Source: Meandrina meandrites (taxonomy: Eukaryota > Cnidaria > Anthozoa > Scleractinia > Meandrinidae). From it: a stretch of 64,000 bases of DNA. The DNA lies in the NCBI GenBank assembly GCA_963693305.1, contig OY855906.1, positions 11,464,102 through 11,528,101 of the forward strand, read 5' to 3'. This document shows, piece by piece, positions 1 through 14,900 of the stretch (its first letter is position 1; each line of letters starts with the position of its first letter). The notes under the pieces were generated by a model, which did no database searches, was not told the DNA's origin, and saw nothing but the letters and a program-made list of their open reading frames with translations. Position numbers and translations under genes: made by a program.

Positions 1-55
1 TAAAATCTCCACCAAAGAATGTATGTAATCAATAATGGTCCCAGAAACAGTATTT

Positions 56-669
56 TACCGTATTTTCTCAATTAAACGCCCCCGGCGTTTATTTCAAAAT
101 TGGCCTTGTAGCGCCGGCGTTTATTTGAAGCTGGCGTTTAATCGGGGCCCGGCGTTTATTTATGAAGTTTAATTTTCCGTAATTTTTTTACGTTGATTTA
201 TTATCACCAATCCTCCGAGATCTGGGGCAGTTTTTCAACGCGGAACGAGTTTTCCCTTCGTGCCGCCCTGGCAAACTGTTCTTGAGTATTTGAGAATGAT
301 AATTACCAAAAATTACAGCATATAATATTATACAGCACATGAATGTTGCAAGCAGGATATGCGGCGAACAAAACACAAGGAATATCTATAAAAATTGGAG
401 CAAGTATGGTTACAAAGTTTAAAGTACCGCAAAAACGTTTATTGAGATTATCAAAATACCATAGCGTATTAGTATGTCGCAGTAGTGCTTTTAATATGGG
501 AAAAATTAACTTGTTGGTTCGAACGCAAATAAGCGCCGGGGCCTCGAACAAACGCCGGGGCCTCTATTAAACGCGACGGCGTTTATTTAAAAAACAATCG
601 TTTTTACCCGGCGTTTATACGAGGCCGGCGTTTAATCGGGGTCCGGCGTTTAATTGAGAAAATACGGTA
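56..669. repeat. Non-autonomous TIR element (about 0.6 kb) with iterated internal motif
   Basis: The ends are inverted copies of each other: taccgtattttctcaatt at the left and its complement ending tacggta at the right. The interior repeats a short 'cggcgttta' type motif many times, in both orientations near the two ends. I see no credible coding region. This is the architecture of a MITE. A clear target-site duplication is not visible. Confidence 0.7.
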
Positions 670-1240
670 CTATTTTTTGCGTTTTATACCTTCTTTAATA
701 TGAATAACTCGCACAGCTAGAAAAGTTAAAACAGGGATCTAAATAGCTTTGTGGAAAGATTTAAGAGGAAGGTGAGGGGGGAGGAGGAGGGGGTTAGTCA
801 CTCCCTGAGCAGCCACACAACCCCAATCCAGCACAGCCCGGGGGACTTTCGCATTTAATTCCCGACAGAGATGTTTACATACTTGTGTCTTGAGTTGAGT
901 TTTCTTATCAAATGAACTGCGCAAGACTTCAAAGAACATCACAACAGCGAACCAATCAAAGAGCTCAAAAAGCAGACAAAAACACGAGAGTGGAACATAA
1001 AAAAAATGATATTTTATTGTGCCGAGTGCGTGACATAAAAATTTCTAGCTTTATGTTTCATTACTAAAATGCAATATAATTTTAACATTTCTTATTGAAG
1101 CCTCGTCACAATTTTGAACTTTTCAAAGTTTGTCTGGACAGTACATACTACCTGCAAGATTCAAAAACTGCCTCGGGAAAGAACCCGAATTTTACGGCTT
1201 CATAAAATTGAACTACTTTTTTTTGCACTATGCAATACTT

Positions 1241-1709
1241 CAGTTCGTATAGTGTGATTGTCCGGGTGAGTAGTTCTGAGAAGAACTGTTGTTTGTGACT
1301 GACGTTTCGACAACCTGTGCGGAAGTCATCTTCAGAGTCAATCGAAAAGTTGTTGTCAGTCGATGATGTTATTAGTCTGGTCCGTTGAAACTGATTGGTC
1401 AGTTTAGCCGTGATGTTATTGGCTGTTAAGACTCGTGTTAAGTCCGTCAACAGTAATTGGTCAGTTTCGATCCGTCTATTGTTAGTCAAATTAAGTCGTT
1501 CTGTTCTGTTTGTGGTCTGTTCGTCGGTTTTGTTTATGTCGTTAATTGGTCGTTTGTAAGGTGCCGGTAGTTGTTGACATCTGTTGAAAGGCGTTTGTTC
1601 GTTTGTTCGGTTTGTTCGTCAGTCACAAACAACAATTCTTCTCAGAACTACTCTCACCCGGACGATCACACTATACGAACTACTGATACTCATGGGTTCA
1701 AGCCATTTA
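1241..1709. repeat. Palindromic repeat element flanked by 13-bp direct repeats
   Basis: The left arm (from 1242, agttcgtatagtgtgattg, followed by the arm ending in gtgactgac) is repeated in inverted orientation at about 1619-1681. The 13-mer ctatgcaatactt occurs at 1228-1240 and 1710-1722 and looks like a target-site duplication. The same arm sequence recurs at 10918-11175 inside the cadherin gene, so this is a dispersed family. Confidence 0.65.
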
Positions 1710-1722
1710 CTATGCAATACTT

Positions 1723-3639
1723 TGCGTGACGTACCACGAACTCTTTTCATAAGTTTGTCACGCAAGCATCTGTGTTCGAACCAATATGGTAATGGTTTCT
1801 TTCGTACAAAATATCATTGCTGGGATTCGAACTAATAATTATTAAATTGTGACACTTCCAGGTACGGTAAAAAAGTAAATCATAGCTTACTAATTATTGT
1901 GTAAAATGGTAATACCATCGAATAAGAGAATTATTTTTCCAACACATTTTTCTTGTCACTGACAAATACAAAATGAGACACTACAGTGTAATACGGAATT
2001 CTAGACTGTAATAACGTGTCATAATATTTCTTCTCACCTCATATGGTCAAATGACGTAAAAGTGGCATAATATTCCGCGTTATTTATAGACTGCAAAACA
2101 GCCGTATTTTTTGCGAACGCGCTCGAGCGGTCTTCGAATCGAGAGGACCCAATGTCAAAACGGAGTGTGAGACTGGGGAGAGACGCTAAAAAACTTTCCT
2201 CGCCTCAAAGATCGGCGCTTCGCGCCTTTGATACGCGAATGTTCAGTGATTTTACAGGAAAAACTACTGTTCTGCAGTCTACGTTATTTAATATACGACA
2301 TGACGTTTCTTGGGTGTAAATATGGGAGCAGTCCGGTCGATGGGTTTAAAAGTATATAGTATATTCCGCGTATTACATAACATTACAGTAACCTGCCTGA
2401 GGATATTTCTGATAAAACAAATACTTAATGATATCTACATCGTTTAAACTAAGTCGTAACTATATTTACATCTATACCTACAACAAAGATAGTAATTTAT
2501 ACACTACAGCTATCACTGCTCGTAAAAATTCTCCTGAACGAGGTTTGCATCAGCTGCAATACCATCTCCTTACATTTATTTTCTGGATATTTTTGGCAGT
2601 AAAAATATTATTTGCTCCATGCTAATTAAACTAACAAAACGCTCTTAACGTCTAACGTTTAAGCTGTTAACGCTCTTAACGTTAACGCTCTTAACGTTTA
2701 AGCTGTAAAAAAATTGGGTGGTAATGGTAATTTGATGATTTTAACGCCAGCTTTATGACACCACTGTTTTTAATTGTCAATGTATCGAAATGGTTTGAAA
2801 AGCATACAAATAGGTGCTATCATAAATCGTAAAAAAACTGTATATCACAATAACCTCCTACACTCTTCTTTAGAAACGTTTATAACAACTGAAATGTTGA
2901 AAATGTTTAAGCTGGACCGAAAATTGTCTAAGAATGTTGAAAAAGCGAATTAAATATCCCAACGTTTCGGCTGAAACTACAGCCTTCATCAGGGGAAAAA
3001 GTGATAAGTTTATAACAACGTTGAGGATGAGAAATCACCTGACGATTGCATGAAAATGATTTACTGCAATACCACTTTGATTCATTAAACTTGAAAAGAA
3101 AAGAAATCTTCTGAGAAAAATTTCAAACACGAGTCGTTAAAAAACTAAGAAAGTTTAGCCTCAGTCCAAAATAGACATTCTAACAAAAAAAATCAAAAAA
3201 TCATGACGCCATGCCAAGTTCTGGTAACACACAACCTCGGCTGACTTGGGAAAATCTTCTAATACATAGTATTTCTTGTTCCTACAATATCAAAGTTTTA
3301 AAGTTCGTTGAGAACCTCTACCAAAATCTGCTATCCTATGCGCCAAAGGAAACATTACGCGCGCAATCAAATTAAATTGAAAGGCACTGAGGTTTAATTG
3401 AGATCCTGTTACGAAGCACAATTTTTTTTCGCGAAAACAACGTTGCTCTCCGAGTCTGGTTTCGACGAGAATTGCACGAAATGCAGTTCAATGGAGTTCA
3501 ATAGAGCGTTTTCATATGACGTCACGGCAGCCATATTGGTTTCCAAAACAAAGAAAGGGCGACCATATTGGTGTACCAAGCCATTCCTCCGGGAATTAAA
3601 CTCTATTTTTATGCAAAAATCGTCTTATGTTTTGATAAA
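1723..3639. other. Non-coding flank, no gene seen
   Basis: I find no exon-like coding in this stretch. It holds a short tandem array at about 2640-2705 built from 'cttaacgtt' units, and a segment at 2958-2998 ending in an 'acgtttcggctgaaact' type motif that I associate from memory with dispersed marine-invertebrate repeats. The rest is AT-rich unique-looking sequence. Confidence 0.5.
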
Positions 3640-3885
3640 CCAATAGCGAAGCGCGCGAGTGACGTCATGACTCAGACAAGACTCGGACAAACAGACCAGA
3701 ATTGCGGACGATTTTCCTAAAACATTACCTTAACAGCCGGTGTTTCTAAAACACTTTTTTGAAGCGAGAACTTCGCCTAGATTTCCTCTATTTCTCTCAG
3801 AACACGCTGATGTTGTCTGGGCCTCGTGTGGGGTATAGGCATTTACATTCTATTTCAGTTTAAACCTCGTGCGCTTCGCTCTATG
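3640..3885 (+). repeat. Direct repeat, copy 1 (flanks terminal exon of cadherin gene)
   Basis: This sequence (aagcgcgcgagtgacgtcat, then a stretch ending in the 'cgcttcgct' motif) recurs in the same orientation at 4863-5085 with scattered differences. The two copies bracket the last coding exon of the minus-strand receptor gene. Confidence 0.7.
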
Positions 3886-4143
3886 GCCGAAGGTCACGTT
3901 AGTGAAAACGCTCCTGTTGCTGTTATGGTCGGGGTTCTCCTTAAACTCCCTATTTTACGAATAATACAACTTCCTTATTACCTGCCATTTAGATTTTTGG
4001 GGCTACGATTCTAAAAAAAACCTATTTTCACAACTTGTCTGCCGTCCAACGCCTCTGCAACCTGTTTTCCCGTAAAAATTTGTACCGTGTAAAAAATAGC
4101 ACAAAAAAAACAAAACAAGAAAAGTATTCCCTTGAAGTATTGC

Positions 4144-6681
4144 TTACGTCTCCGTTTCTCCGAAGGTTACCTTTTCGTACGTGTCGTCATCGTCTTGAAG
4201 CTCGACTGGCTCCGGTGGCGCTTCGTACAATCTTCGAGGAGTTCTCGGCGGTAAGCATGGCCGACCACCTTGCAAGGCAGGGATCGTCATGTAGGTCGGA
4301 TCCTCGCTGGTATTTGCTTGATCTTTCACTGGAATATCGGTGTAGAATGGATTATCAAAGGACGGTGGAACCTCACTTTTTCTAAGCGAGTGCATTTCCT
4401 CATTATGTGACGCTTTCTCGTCACTTCGCTGTCGTTTAAACTTCCTTGGTTGAGATGCATTGGATGCGCGTACTTTGGCCCTTGCACCTTTCATGTAACC
4501 ATCCAAATTCTGTTCAGCCTGGACGATTTTATCTCCCTGGGGTTCAGCCGAATTGTTACCGAGGGATACCCACATTGGAGGAGAGCTTTCATAACAGAGG
4601 TTCAATGCTCCTCCACAGGCACCTTCCTCGGGTTCCTTGTAAGGCTTCTTTCCTTTGTTTTGCGCTTTAGCCGCTGCAATGTCATCCTCTCCGGGTAAAT
4701 TCACCGCCTTCGTGTGCAGCGGATTGGAATACTCTTCACGTTGGTCGGCGTTGTTGAACGGACGACTACTATAAAGAGGATTCTCTGACACCTGAGGCAG
4801 AACAAAGAAAACAATTAAAAGATATGATACCAGAGCAGTTTTGGTATGAATTCGTGACAACAGAATAGCGAAACGCGCGAGTGACGTCATGACTCAGACA
4901 AGACTCAGACAAACAAACCGGTATGGCGGACGATTTTAAAACAGCCGGTGTTCCTAAAACACTTTTTTGAAACGAAACCTTCGCTTAGATTCCCTTTATT
5001 TCTCTCAGAACACGCTGATGTTGTTTGAGCCTCGTGGGGGGTATAATCATTTGCATTCTATTTTTAAACCTCGCGCGCTTCACTATTGAGTTAATCACAT
5101 TTGGTTTGTCACGCAACGTTGCTTCCCAAAAAGAATCATAGCGTGACCACCTAAACCACCGGTACGAAGGAGAAGCCCTTACGCCGGGAGCACTGCTACT
5201 GAAGACTGAATTGAAGACTGAATGCGTGACTCAATGATTGATGGTTTTCTGATCAAATTCTGTTTATCCACTCCGACAACTTTTCCATAGCCTCCCATAG
5301 CGCGCATCTCACCTTTATATCATTGCGTTTGATGACTGACGTGGGATCCAAGTTTTGTCGCACCAGACCGTCAGATTCCTTCCTCAGTTTCTCGGCCCAG
5401 TCGCTACTCTTCGGTGCTAACGTCGTTGCAGTTCTGTTGTCTCCGTAGACTGAGTTTGAGAAATCAATGTCCTCCGCACCAGACTGGTAACGAACTCTTC
5501 CTTGATCCTGCTGTGAAAATAATTAAAACCTATCAAAACCTTTCGCGTTTTCCAACGAAAACGCATCAATCTGGGTGGGGCCTTAGAAATAACCGATCAG
5601 TATTTAAGTTGTAGTTTTGGTTTGATTTTTTAAGACAGTTGACTTTTTTGCTGAAACATACCCACAGACCAACAAGGGAATGGCGATAGCAGAGCCAAGA
5701 AGAAGGGATCCCATAGGCTTTATTCTTTGTAGCAGTAGAATCCCACTAATTCGAACCTCCCGCTGACTCGAGCCTTATCGGGTAGTATCTGTACAGTGAA
5801 GTAAATGACATACATACTGAACAAAACGTGGCAGAAACGAGCCAAGGCTGGAAGAAGGTAAAGTCTGCATAGCCTAGTGGCCCATCAAGCCGGAGCTTAT
5901 CCCGGTTTCAGTAGCATGAAGCGACTCCCCCCTGGATGGGATGCTAGTCCATCACAGGGTTACCCCCAGCAGTAAATTCGACTGTACCCATTTATACACC
6001 TGGGTGGAAAGGGGCACTTTGAGAGCAAAGTGTCTTACCCAAGAACACAACGCAGTGCCACGGCCAGGACTCGAACCGGACGGTTCGATCCAGAGTCCAG
6101 CGCACTAAACCATTAGGCCACTGCGCTGAGGGTATAACCACACAAAGCTCGCAAAATATAAAAGGCTGGATAGAGTTTCAACACGGTCATATCACATCAA
6201 TCTATTTACCTTTGCCGCTTTGTATTTCCTCCTGTAATAGAATATTCCGCCAACTAGAGCGGCAATAAGGAGAATAACGACCACAATAGCAATGCCTGCC
6301 GTTCCTCCAGTCGTTAGACCCTTGGACAGCTCCTCGGTAGGAGCGCCGATGTTTCTATTTGATCCCCCTTGGCCACAGGGTAAGTTATTCAGTTTTAGTA
6401 TTTCACAGTTTTCCACGCACGCCCGTTCGGTGTTGGCGAGCATAGTGCATGCTTCTGAAGCGAGAAGAGGGAAGTTTTTGTTGGTAGAATCCAAGGCGGT
6501 GATGATTAGCAAACTCTGTTTTTGAGTACTCAGTTGATTGATTCGAAGGATTTCAACGTAGAAGAAATTTACATGTGCTCGTCGTTTTCTGGCTGTGGCT
6601 GCAAATTAAAACAAATAAAGTCACTTTTCATTTGTACACCTAATGTTTAAATCGGTTTAGTTCAATCATTTAAACATGGCT

Positions 6682-6712
<31 letters not shown>

Positions 6713-7991
6713 AGTTTTTCAAACCAGTTTGACTTTTGTTTCCCTTTGTTTTAGATTATGATACTGAATACGAGACAATGAAAAATAAAAATCAAACTGG
6801 TTTGAAAAATTTTACACCAAAGATAAATTTAAATCACAGCAGTTACATGTAAATGGCGAAAAAATGACTTTTCAAAGAACCAAAAAATAATTTTCACCGA
6901 CCGCAAGACTGATCAAAACATTTTCCAGCTTACTACACTTTATTTTTGACCATTTATTTAGCGACTTAACGCCATGTAACCAACTAACTTAATTATTATT
7001 TATAGTCAACTTAGTTTCTAGTGTAACTGGGGAGGCCGAACCTTGCATACGCTTTGTAGTTTCTTTGCAGTCACCCCAAAATACTTTTTCTTTATAACTA
7101 ATTTAAATTATTTTATTTTATCCCGTTTTTGTAATTTCTCTGTGTGTCAAATAAAATTCCAAAAATAAAAGTAGCCAAGTTTCAATGTTAGACATTAACA
7201 AGACGGACATGATCAACAACATTTACATTCATGAACTGGAAATTTGAATTCTGTTTTTCCTGTTCCATCAACCCGCGGAAGAAGGGGGGCGGGGAGCCTG
7301 GGTATTTTCAGAAGTTTTGTTTTGGTTAACAGTGGGATCTTGAGGATTGATGTTAAGGGGCTTTATCACGAATTTTAACAGATTTTCAAACAGCCAAAAT
7401 GTGTATCTGTGGCGTAGGAAACCGAAAAATAATGGGTCATTTTATTACCAATTGCTGTATTAGAACACTGAAACAGTTAATAAGCGTCTTTGGCTGCCAA
7501 TGGCTTGGATGGAAATGGATTGCAACTTGAAACATTAAGGCTAAACTTTCCAAGCATCGTCAAAAAAATCAATATTTATAGCTTTAGTTTGATTTCTATC
7601 CGCAAATTGAGGTCATGTCTTCCTTTAGTTGTTCAAAGACAATGTTTTTTCACGGGTTAAGTTGCCTATTACTAATTTCAGAACAGTTTAAACCAAATAT
7701 CTGCGAAATTCCCATGACGTAGCCCCTTTAAGCTTGAGTAAGACATTATTCAATAAATGACACGCGCTATTCGGGAAGTGTAACCCATGTACTTCCGGGA
7801 CTGGTTGGTATGCGGAAGGCCCTTGGATGATTGATATAACTTCCTCAATTTAGACTTCCTTACATTGGTTGGCATCGTTTCTTTTTGCATCCAGAATGGC
7901 TCCTATCTCTTCCTCCAGCTCAATTGTTCTCTTTGAAGATATTCCAGTCTCGCTTACAAGAACTGGAATGTCGTATTGCTTCTCTAAACAC
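4144..7991 (-). CDS. Exons 14-17: membrane-proximal stalk, transmembrane helix and cytoplasmic tail
   Basis: Exon 14 (7864-7991) and the start of exon 15 encode a stalk of about 140 residues of SEA-like size, though I cannot confirm the fold. Exon 15 (6210-6598) then has a helix of hydrophobic and small residues (AGIAIVVVILLIAALVGGIF) followed by the stop-transfer YYRRKYKAAK. Exon 16 (5313-5510) and exon 17 (4144-4791) form the tail, with NPLY and NPFY (NPxY motifs, the class bound by PTB-domain adaptors), further Tyr sites (DPTYMTI, DTYEKV) and a proline-rich PCLPPRTPRR segment. This suggests the protein signals or is endocytosed through adaptors. Confidence 0.8.
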
Positions 7992-8894
7992 CTGCCAGAA
8001 AAAAAAAACAGAGGAACAAACAATGAAAAATATAACCAATATTTACGAAAATTAAGTGATGTTTCGAAGAGTCCGAAGAGGATTATTCAACAGGCTTTTC
8101 TTCTAATTTGCCAGATAAAAGACGGCAAGACAATAGAAGCCATGGAAGAAGCGACACTATCGTAGCTGTACCAATTATGTTTAGGAAAATCTTTTAGTAG
8201 AAACTTGTACAAGTGTTACCAATGAACAATATCTCGTTCGCGTTTCAAGCAATCCGAAAAACCCTCTGCTCATTTCAAAACTCTGTGTATAGCGGTACGT
8301 ATTTTGTACGTTTTGGGTGATTTTTGGGGATGTTTGGGAAGAGAGAGTTTTCTCAAAGAATTAGTAAAATTTGAAGAAATGAGAAATATTTAAGATTTAA
8401 TGTAATTTTTAAATTAGAATTTGAAGTTAATAATTAGTATCTAGGGGGGGGGGGGGGGGGGGGGTCAACTGTCCGGTGGTGTTCCAAAAATAATTTTCTT
8501 TCTTCTATCCCTTCTTTAAATTTCACTCAAATTCACGGTTACCCCCGCCTTAATGGAAACAAATTTTACCTGATGGGTGCTTGAATAAAGGTCACGCACA
8601 ATGTTCCTGCTACACAATTACCACAAAGAGATCGCTGCCGTTCACATAGTTCTCCTGAAAATCCATCAGCACACTTGCAAGTGAAGGATGCAATTCCATC
8701 TTCACAAACACCTCCATTCTAGTTGGTGGAGAACAACAAATAGCATAATCAAGTTTTTCAATTCCATTACAATCTTCAATGCACACAACTCGCAACTCTA
8801 CCCCCCCCCCCCCCCCAAAAAAAAAAAAAACACACACACACAGTGATCCCAGCCAGAGCTAATCTTGATCGGGTGGTGGAGGGTTCGAGTCCCA

Positions 8895-8935
<41 letters not shown>

Positions 8936-11900
8936 CGTGCTGCCTTTGTGGATACATCTGCAAATGGTTAGACGCTCTAGCCTTCCCAGATAAGAACTAC
9001 AAACCGTAGGTCCCGTCTCCTGCATCTTCAGTGTTATATGGTCAGCAGGGGACGTTAAAGAACCCACACACTTATTGCAAATAGTAGGACACAAAGTTTC
9101 TGGTGTTGTGGTCTGGATTTGTTTCACAGGTGGGTGCTTCACAAAAAGGGTTAACCTCATTGCGTCTTACCACCCAAGACAGAGATATCAAGAAAAATTG
9201 CTTGGACTATGACTATGACTTGATGCAGGGTCCAGTGTAGTTTGGCCACAACACTGCTGACATACAGTCAGGTGAAAAGCAAAGAACCTATTATGACTAA
9301 CCTTACAATCGACACCTTGACATTCATTTATATTTGCCTCACAGTGGACACCAGTATATCCCAGCATGCACTGGCAGCTGTAGCCATCAATCACATCTTG
9401 ACAGCTGCCACCATTCTGGCATACTGGACAGTAATTATTATTGATGTCTGGACAGACACCATTGTTGTCACATTCTAAATAAAGAAGGAAGAAGGAATAA
9501 CTGTTACAAGAATAACTCATGTAGCAAATCAAGTGACAATTCCATACTTTGAAGCGATGTACATTATTTCCAGTGAAACATCAAAAAGCATGTGGTTTGT
9601 TCCAGTATTCTAGACATCAGATAAATTGCTGCAAAACTCAGGAACTATAGTTGAAACTCTTCTTAAAACAATCACCTTTATAAGCAACCAGCTCCCCTCA
9701 CAAAATCCCATTTATATTCCCATTAAAACTTAGTAATTATCCTACAAACTCTCCTGTCCACTAATATCAATTCATTTTCTTAAAGTATCAGTTGGAGCAA
9801 AGAAATTTCCCTTTGGTGATCATTGTATTAATTCTCATAACCTTTTCTATATTTGATGAAGTATTGATATTGAGAGGAGAAATTCGATGTTGGTCGCTGT
9901 TGGAACTTAAATGGTTAATATCTTTAAGCTCTTGTAAGTAACCATCCCTAACAGATTGATTCAGCAGTAAGTCAGAACTACAGTTGAATCCCCATAACTT
10001 GAACCTTCAAGGGAAATCGAAAAAGGTTCGAGTTATCGGGGGTTCGAGTTATCGAGGGTAAAATTAGTAAGAAAATTACCTGGAGGGGAATCGAAAAAGG
10101 TTCGAGTTAGCGGGAGGTTCGAGTTATTGAGGGTTCGAGTTATCGGGATTAAACTGTAAATAAAAATATGCACAACTCCTTAATAAGTACAGGTCTGTTA
10201 TGGGGCAACCAAAAAAATACTGTTGGATCTCAACACTGATTAGTAACCTGTTTGGCATGTTGGAAGCTCTGGCAGTGATAGCCAACCATCCCCAGTAACG
10301 TTCAAGCACTTTTTCCAAATCCCTGTGGTAGTCACTTACAAGAGCTTCAACTAAACAAGCACACACACACATAAACTGCACCTGCAACTAAAACTTGAAG
10401 GGATTGTCCAATGAAGTGTAGTGGATGCCTGGTATTGTAACAGCTAAAGTGAATATCCACACTCCCGTTAGAGTCCTTGAAGTTACTGTACAGTAATGGG
10501 GTCCTGGTACGAAGCAGGAACCCATCGTCCAGTCGAAATAATGCACTGACATTCTTTTGAAGCTGTGGAACGACTTCATTGTTTTCAGGAGTGTCAACAT
10601 GGCACCTGTAATCAAACTGCTTGCCAGCACTTTGAGGGCTAGGGCAGCAATGTTGTTTAGCGCAAGATAATAATGGTGATGATGAGTCATCAATATACAG
10701 CTGACCCACAATAGCGCCCGATGGTTGATTTTCATTGACAGTGTGGGGAATCAAACACATGTTGACTGGTTGAGGTGCATCATCTAAAACGAAAGTCAAA
10801 AGATCAAGTTATTAATAAATTAGCATTATAGAAGTGCAGAGGGTATGGAGCTGTACCCTCTGCACTTAGCTTGTTAAGTGCCTAGCTATCATGCTATTTT
10901 TGTTACTGATAGTTCGCATATCGTATAGTGTGATTGTCCGGGTGAGAGTAGTTCTGAAAAGAATTGTTGTTTTGTTAAGTGCCTAGCTATCATGCTATTT
11001 TATTATTAATAGTTTGTATATCGTATAGTGTGATTGTCCGGGTGAGAGTAGTTCTGAAAAGAATTGTTGTTTTGTTAAGTGCCTAGCTATCATGCTATTT
11101 TATTATTGACAGTTTGTATATTGTGTAGTGTGATCGTCCGGGTGAGAGTAGTTCTGAAAAGAACTGTTGTTGGTGACTATACAAACTACTGATACTCCTG
11201 GGTTCAAACCCTTTACTATGTTTTATTATTGAATAGCATCATTAAGACATGTAATGCATACAAATTGCTATGTTGCCATACTCGTAGATGAAAAGGGCAT
11301 CAGTAGAAGAAATATAGTTCAAAACATACTACAATGCCAAAAAATGTAATTATTTAGGAAGTTTACCAATTTGCGACTCACTGATTTAATGTGGCATTTA
11401 ATGTGGCATTTTTATGGCATTTTAGAAAAAAGTTGCTGGATGGCAACCAATTTCATACAGGTTAAAATCCTTTACATTTACATTTGTAAACTTCCAAACT
11501 ACTACATCGGCAATCTAATTTAAAGCAAGCTAATTTTAATCACTTTTTCCATTCCTGGCAATTTCTCTTTGTTTGTTTGTTTCAAGACCATTTTTTTGTG
11601 ATGGTCAAGGCCGCATGACAGGGTGATGCAAAAAGCCTCTTGTGAGAGATCGAGATGTCCGTTTATTTATAGCACTTACCAACAACTCTCACATAGAAGG
11701 ACCTTTTGATTACTCCAGACACACTGCCTTTACTGATGATGGATATCCGAATCAAAGCTTCTTCAGAGCTCGACACTTGGAAATCCAACCCGTCCTTCTT
11801 AGCAACAAAAAGTTGGTTTCCACGTATACTAAAAGGCAGCTGTGCTTCATCTACAAGCTCGTACAAAAATGTTTCGCCAGGATTCTGTGTTACTGTTGTC

Positions 11901-14900
11901 AAGGTTCCAATCACTGCACCATTATCTGCTGTAACAGACACTTGACTAGGTTCAAGTTGGATTTCAGCTGTCGGGAGATGTTCTGTGATAACAGAATGAT
12001 TATGATAAGAGCAAACATTAGAATCTTGTTTTCATTGGTTTTATTCACAAAGAGGATATGGGATTAATCCAAGGATAAACAAGACATTTGACTGGCATGG
12101 GTTCAAGGAAGATTCCAGCTGTCGGATGATGTTCTGTGATAACATTGATTATCAGGGGTTTCAATAAAATTTCAAGTAGGCAGCTAGTTAGAATAGAATA
12201 GCCAACTGCAGCAACAGGGTTTGAAAAAATCTATCTAGTTACTTCAAAGTAGGAAAAATAGTAACCGGCTTCTCTGAGTGAAGTAGCCAATGCTTTTCAT
12301 CGCCATATTGAAAGCACTGGATCATAATGATTCAATGTAGTGCCCTCCTTCTAATTAATAAGTGCCCCCCTTTCAAATATTAAGTGCCCCTCTTTTTAAT
12401 GTGTGTTTGATATAATAAGCACCCCTACTCTAACAAGTGCCCCTATACCAAGGAGCATTCCCATTACTCAAGTGCCTCTAGCTCTATTCCATTAAGTGCC
12501 CATATTCTGTTTTAATTATTCAACGTCATTAGAGTACACTGAGATCATCTGTGGTTCATCTTCCTTATAAACTGCTCACATCATTTTAGCAATACAGATG
12601 AAAGAACTGGACCTTTTATGTCTCTAAACTGTACCATCAAACAATCTCTGTTTTGTTTTACACACCATTCAGGCACTTGTAACCCCCAAAAGAGCTCTAG
12701 CTGCGAAAAGTGCCCAATTATAGTATGATATGAGAACAATGTTTTATGTCTTGGCTTGCAAATCTAACAATAAGAAATTCATATCATTCAATTTATTTGT
12801 GCATGTGGTACACAGAAAAAGTTAAGCATGGGCCAGACTCATCCATCTGCAGTTCTATTAAAATGTAAATTCCCTGAAGGATTGGTCTCCCTAAAAAAAT
12901 TAACACTTATCCCACATTGAAGTAGTGCTGCATGTTTGGAGTTTCATTTTGATCTGATCACGTAGTGGGCTCTGGCTTGCTTTCAAATGAGGCTATGTGA
13001 TCAAGGTTACGTACGGCATAACACAAAATTTTGTTGCCTTTACTTAATTTAATTATAAACTAGAAGTAAAACATTCTACTTTCAAATTCTCCAAAACCCT
13101 GCATCTGGCTATTGTACAAGCACATACTATTTTCTATCTCTTAAATCATGCTAGAAATGATGCAAAGCAGCAACATTTGCTTTATACCTGAAACAACAAC
13201 AGTGCAATTAAAGACTGCAGACAAGGGCTTGCTTCTGGTGTACTGATATCCCTTGGAAGAGAAACTTGACACAACAATGCCATCATCTGTAACTTTCACA
13301 CCTATTGTGAAGTTTTGGGGACTGGATGTTACCTGGAAGAAAAACATGCTCTGCATTAGTATGCAAAGAGGCACTAGCAGAAGACAGACAGATTCAGCTA
13401 ATGTGTTTGCATCGTTAGCTTGTTGCCACCCAAATAAGACAACTTGATGATTCATTTGGAAGATTTGTCACACACAGCTGAGTACATGGGAGTACGTACA
13501 AACAGAACTTGTAATAAAATATTGTAGCATCACATGATCTGAGTATTGGCGGCAACAAGGATGTAAACATGGGTGGGTGAACTTATGCATGTCTTGTTAG
13601 GTAGCTCTGTAAGTACACACTAAGAAAACTGTGAAATATGATCTTTTTATGGCGGAGGGCAGGGTTGTTTGTTTTTTAGCAAAAGGAGGGGGGGGGGGGC
13701 AGCTTCATTTTGCTGATAAACGTTGCTCTTACTCAATTTTATATTGTCATGGTGCTTTCTTTCATACAAATACCATTTAATATAAACTTATTTGAAAAGA
13801 CTGCCAACACACACATACACCATCATAAAAAAAAATTACTTTCAGCACATTGACAAAATTTCCTTGAAGTATACAGGAATTTTATCATATTTGAAACTAC
13901 AATCAGTGACAAAATCCTGTTGCACTTTGTCTAGCTGTTTTTTCTCCCCCTTTAGAATGCAAAAAACTAATGCTTCTGATTGCTGTCTATTTTTGCTTAC
14001 AAATTGAAATGCACTGCACAAGGAGTTCAGGCACATTTAACTATCAACAACCTTTGACAGTGATTGTAGATATTTAAAATTTAATTAATCTTCTGCAGCT
14101 CAGTGGTAGAGTATCTGACCAGCATGTGGCAGGTCATAGTAGGGTGCTGACTCCTGTTGGGGGAACTCTGAAGTTTTGTTTTTCAGAGTAGCTCATGCCA
14201 CTAACTGATTATTATCTTTCTCATTGCTTAACTAATAATTATTTAGTATTTTCCATTTTTTTCTTTTTACAAGTCGGTCTAATATACTGATGGGGGGTGG
14301 CTAAATTTGTAACGACTTGGTCTTGTTTTAGGAATTGATTCGAATAGAGACATTTAAGAAGTAGACATTTCAGTGATTATACATTTTGCAGTCGCGGTAA
14401 ATATCAAGTTTCAAAAGCACATGGTCTGTTTTTGAGTTCGTTTTAGTGTGTTCGAAGTTCATTTTAGTGTCGAGCAATATTTCATTTCTTATTAGCGGAA
14501 CAAGGCAAGAAAAACTTGTAAGTATCGATCGGTTTTCATTTAGCTTTCTTATCCTTTGTGATTCAATTGTTATTTTGGTTTATTTAGTGGATTTATGTAT
14601 TTGATTTCAGTGAATCGTTGTTCATGTAATAAAAGACGTTACTTTGCAGTTCAGCGCATCTCGAGTTTTACTTGTTGCCGCTTTCCTGTAGTGAACATTG
14701 GGTTCCTACAAAATTATCATAACACTTACAATTAGAATAACAGGAGCCCATCCATAATAGGTAAAGACTGCATCAAGCCAAGTGGCCCATACGTACTGCT
14801 GGAGCTTATCCCGGTTTATGAAGCATGAAGTAACTACAAGTATTTCTACTCCCACCTGGATGAGATGCTCGTCCTTCCCAGGGTTACTCCCCAGCATTGT

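Noticed and set aside
10870..11222. CRISPR-like direct repeats
   Set aside because: Units are about 102 bp with no spacers and match a dispersed repeat; the genome is eukaryotic.
11642..12067. 141-residue plus-strand frame
   Set aside because: Antisense shadow of receptor exon 10, which has matching splice sites and cadherin motifs on the other strand.
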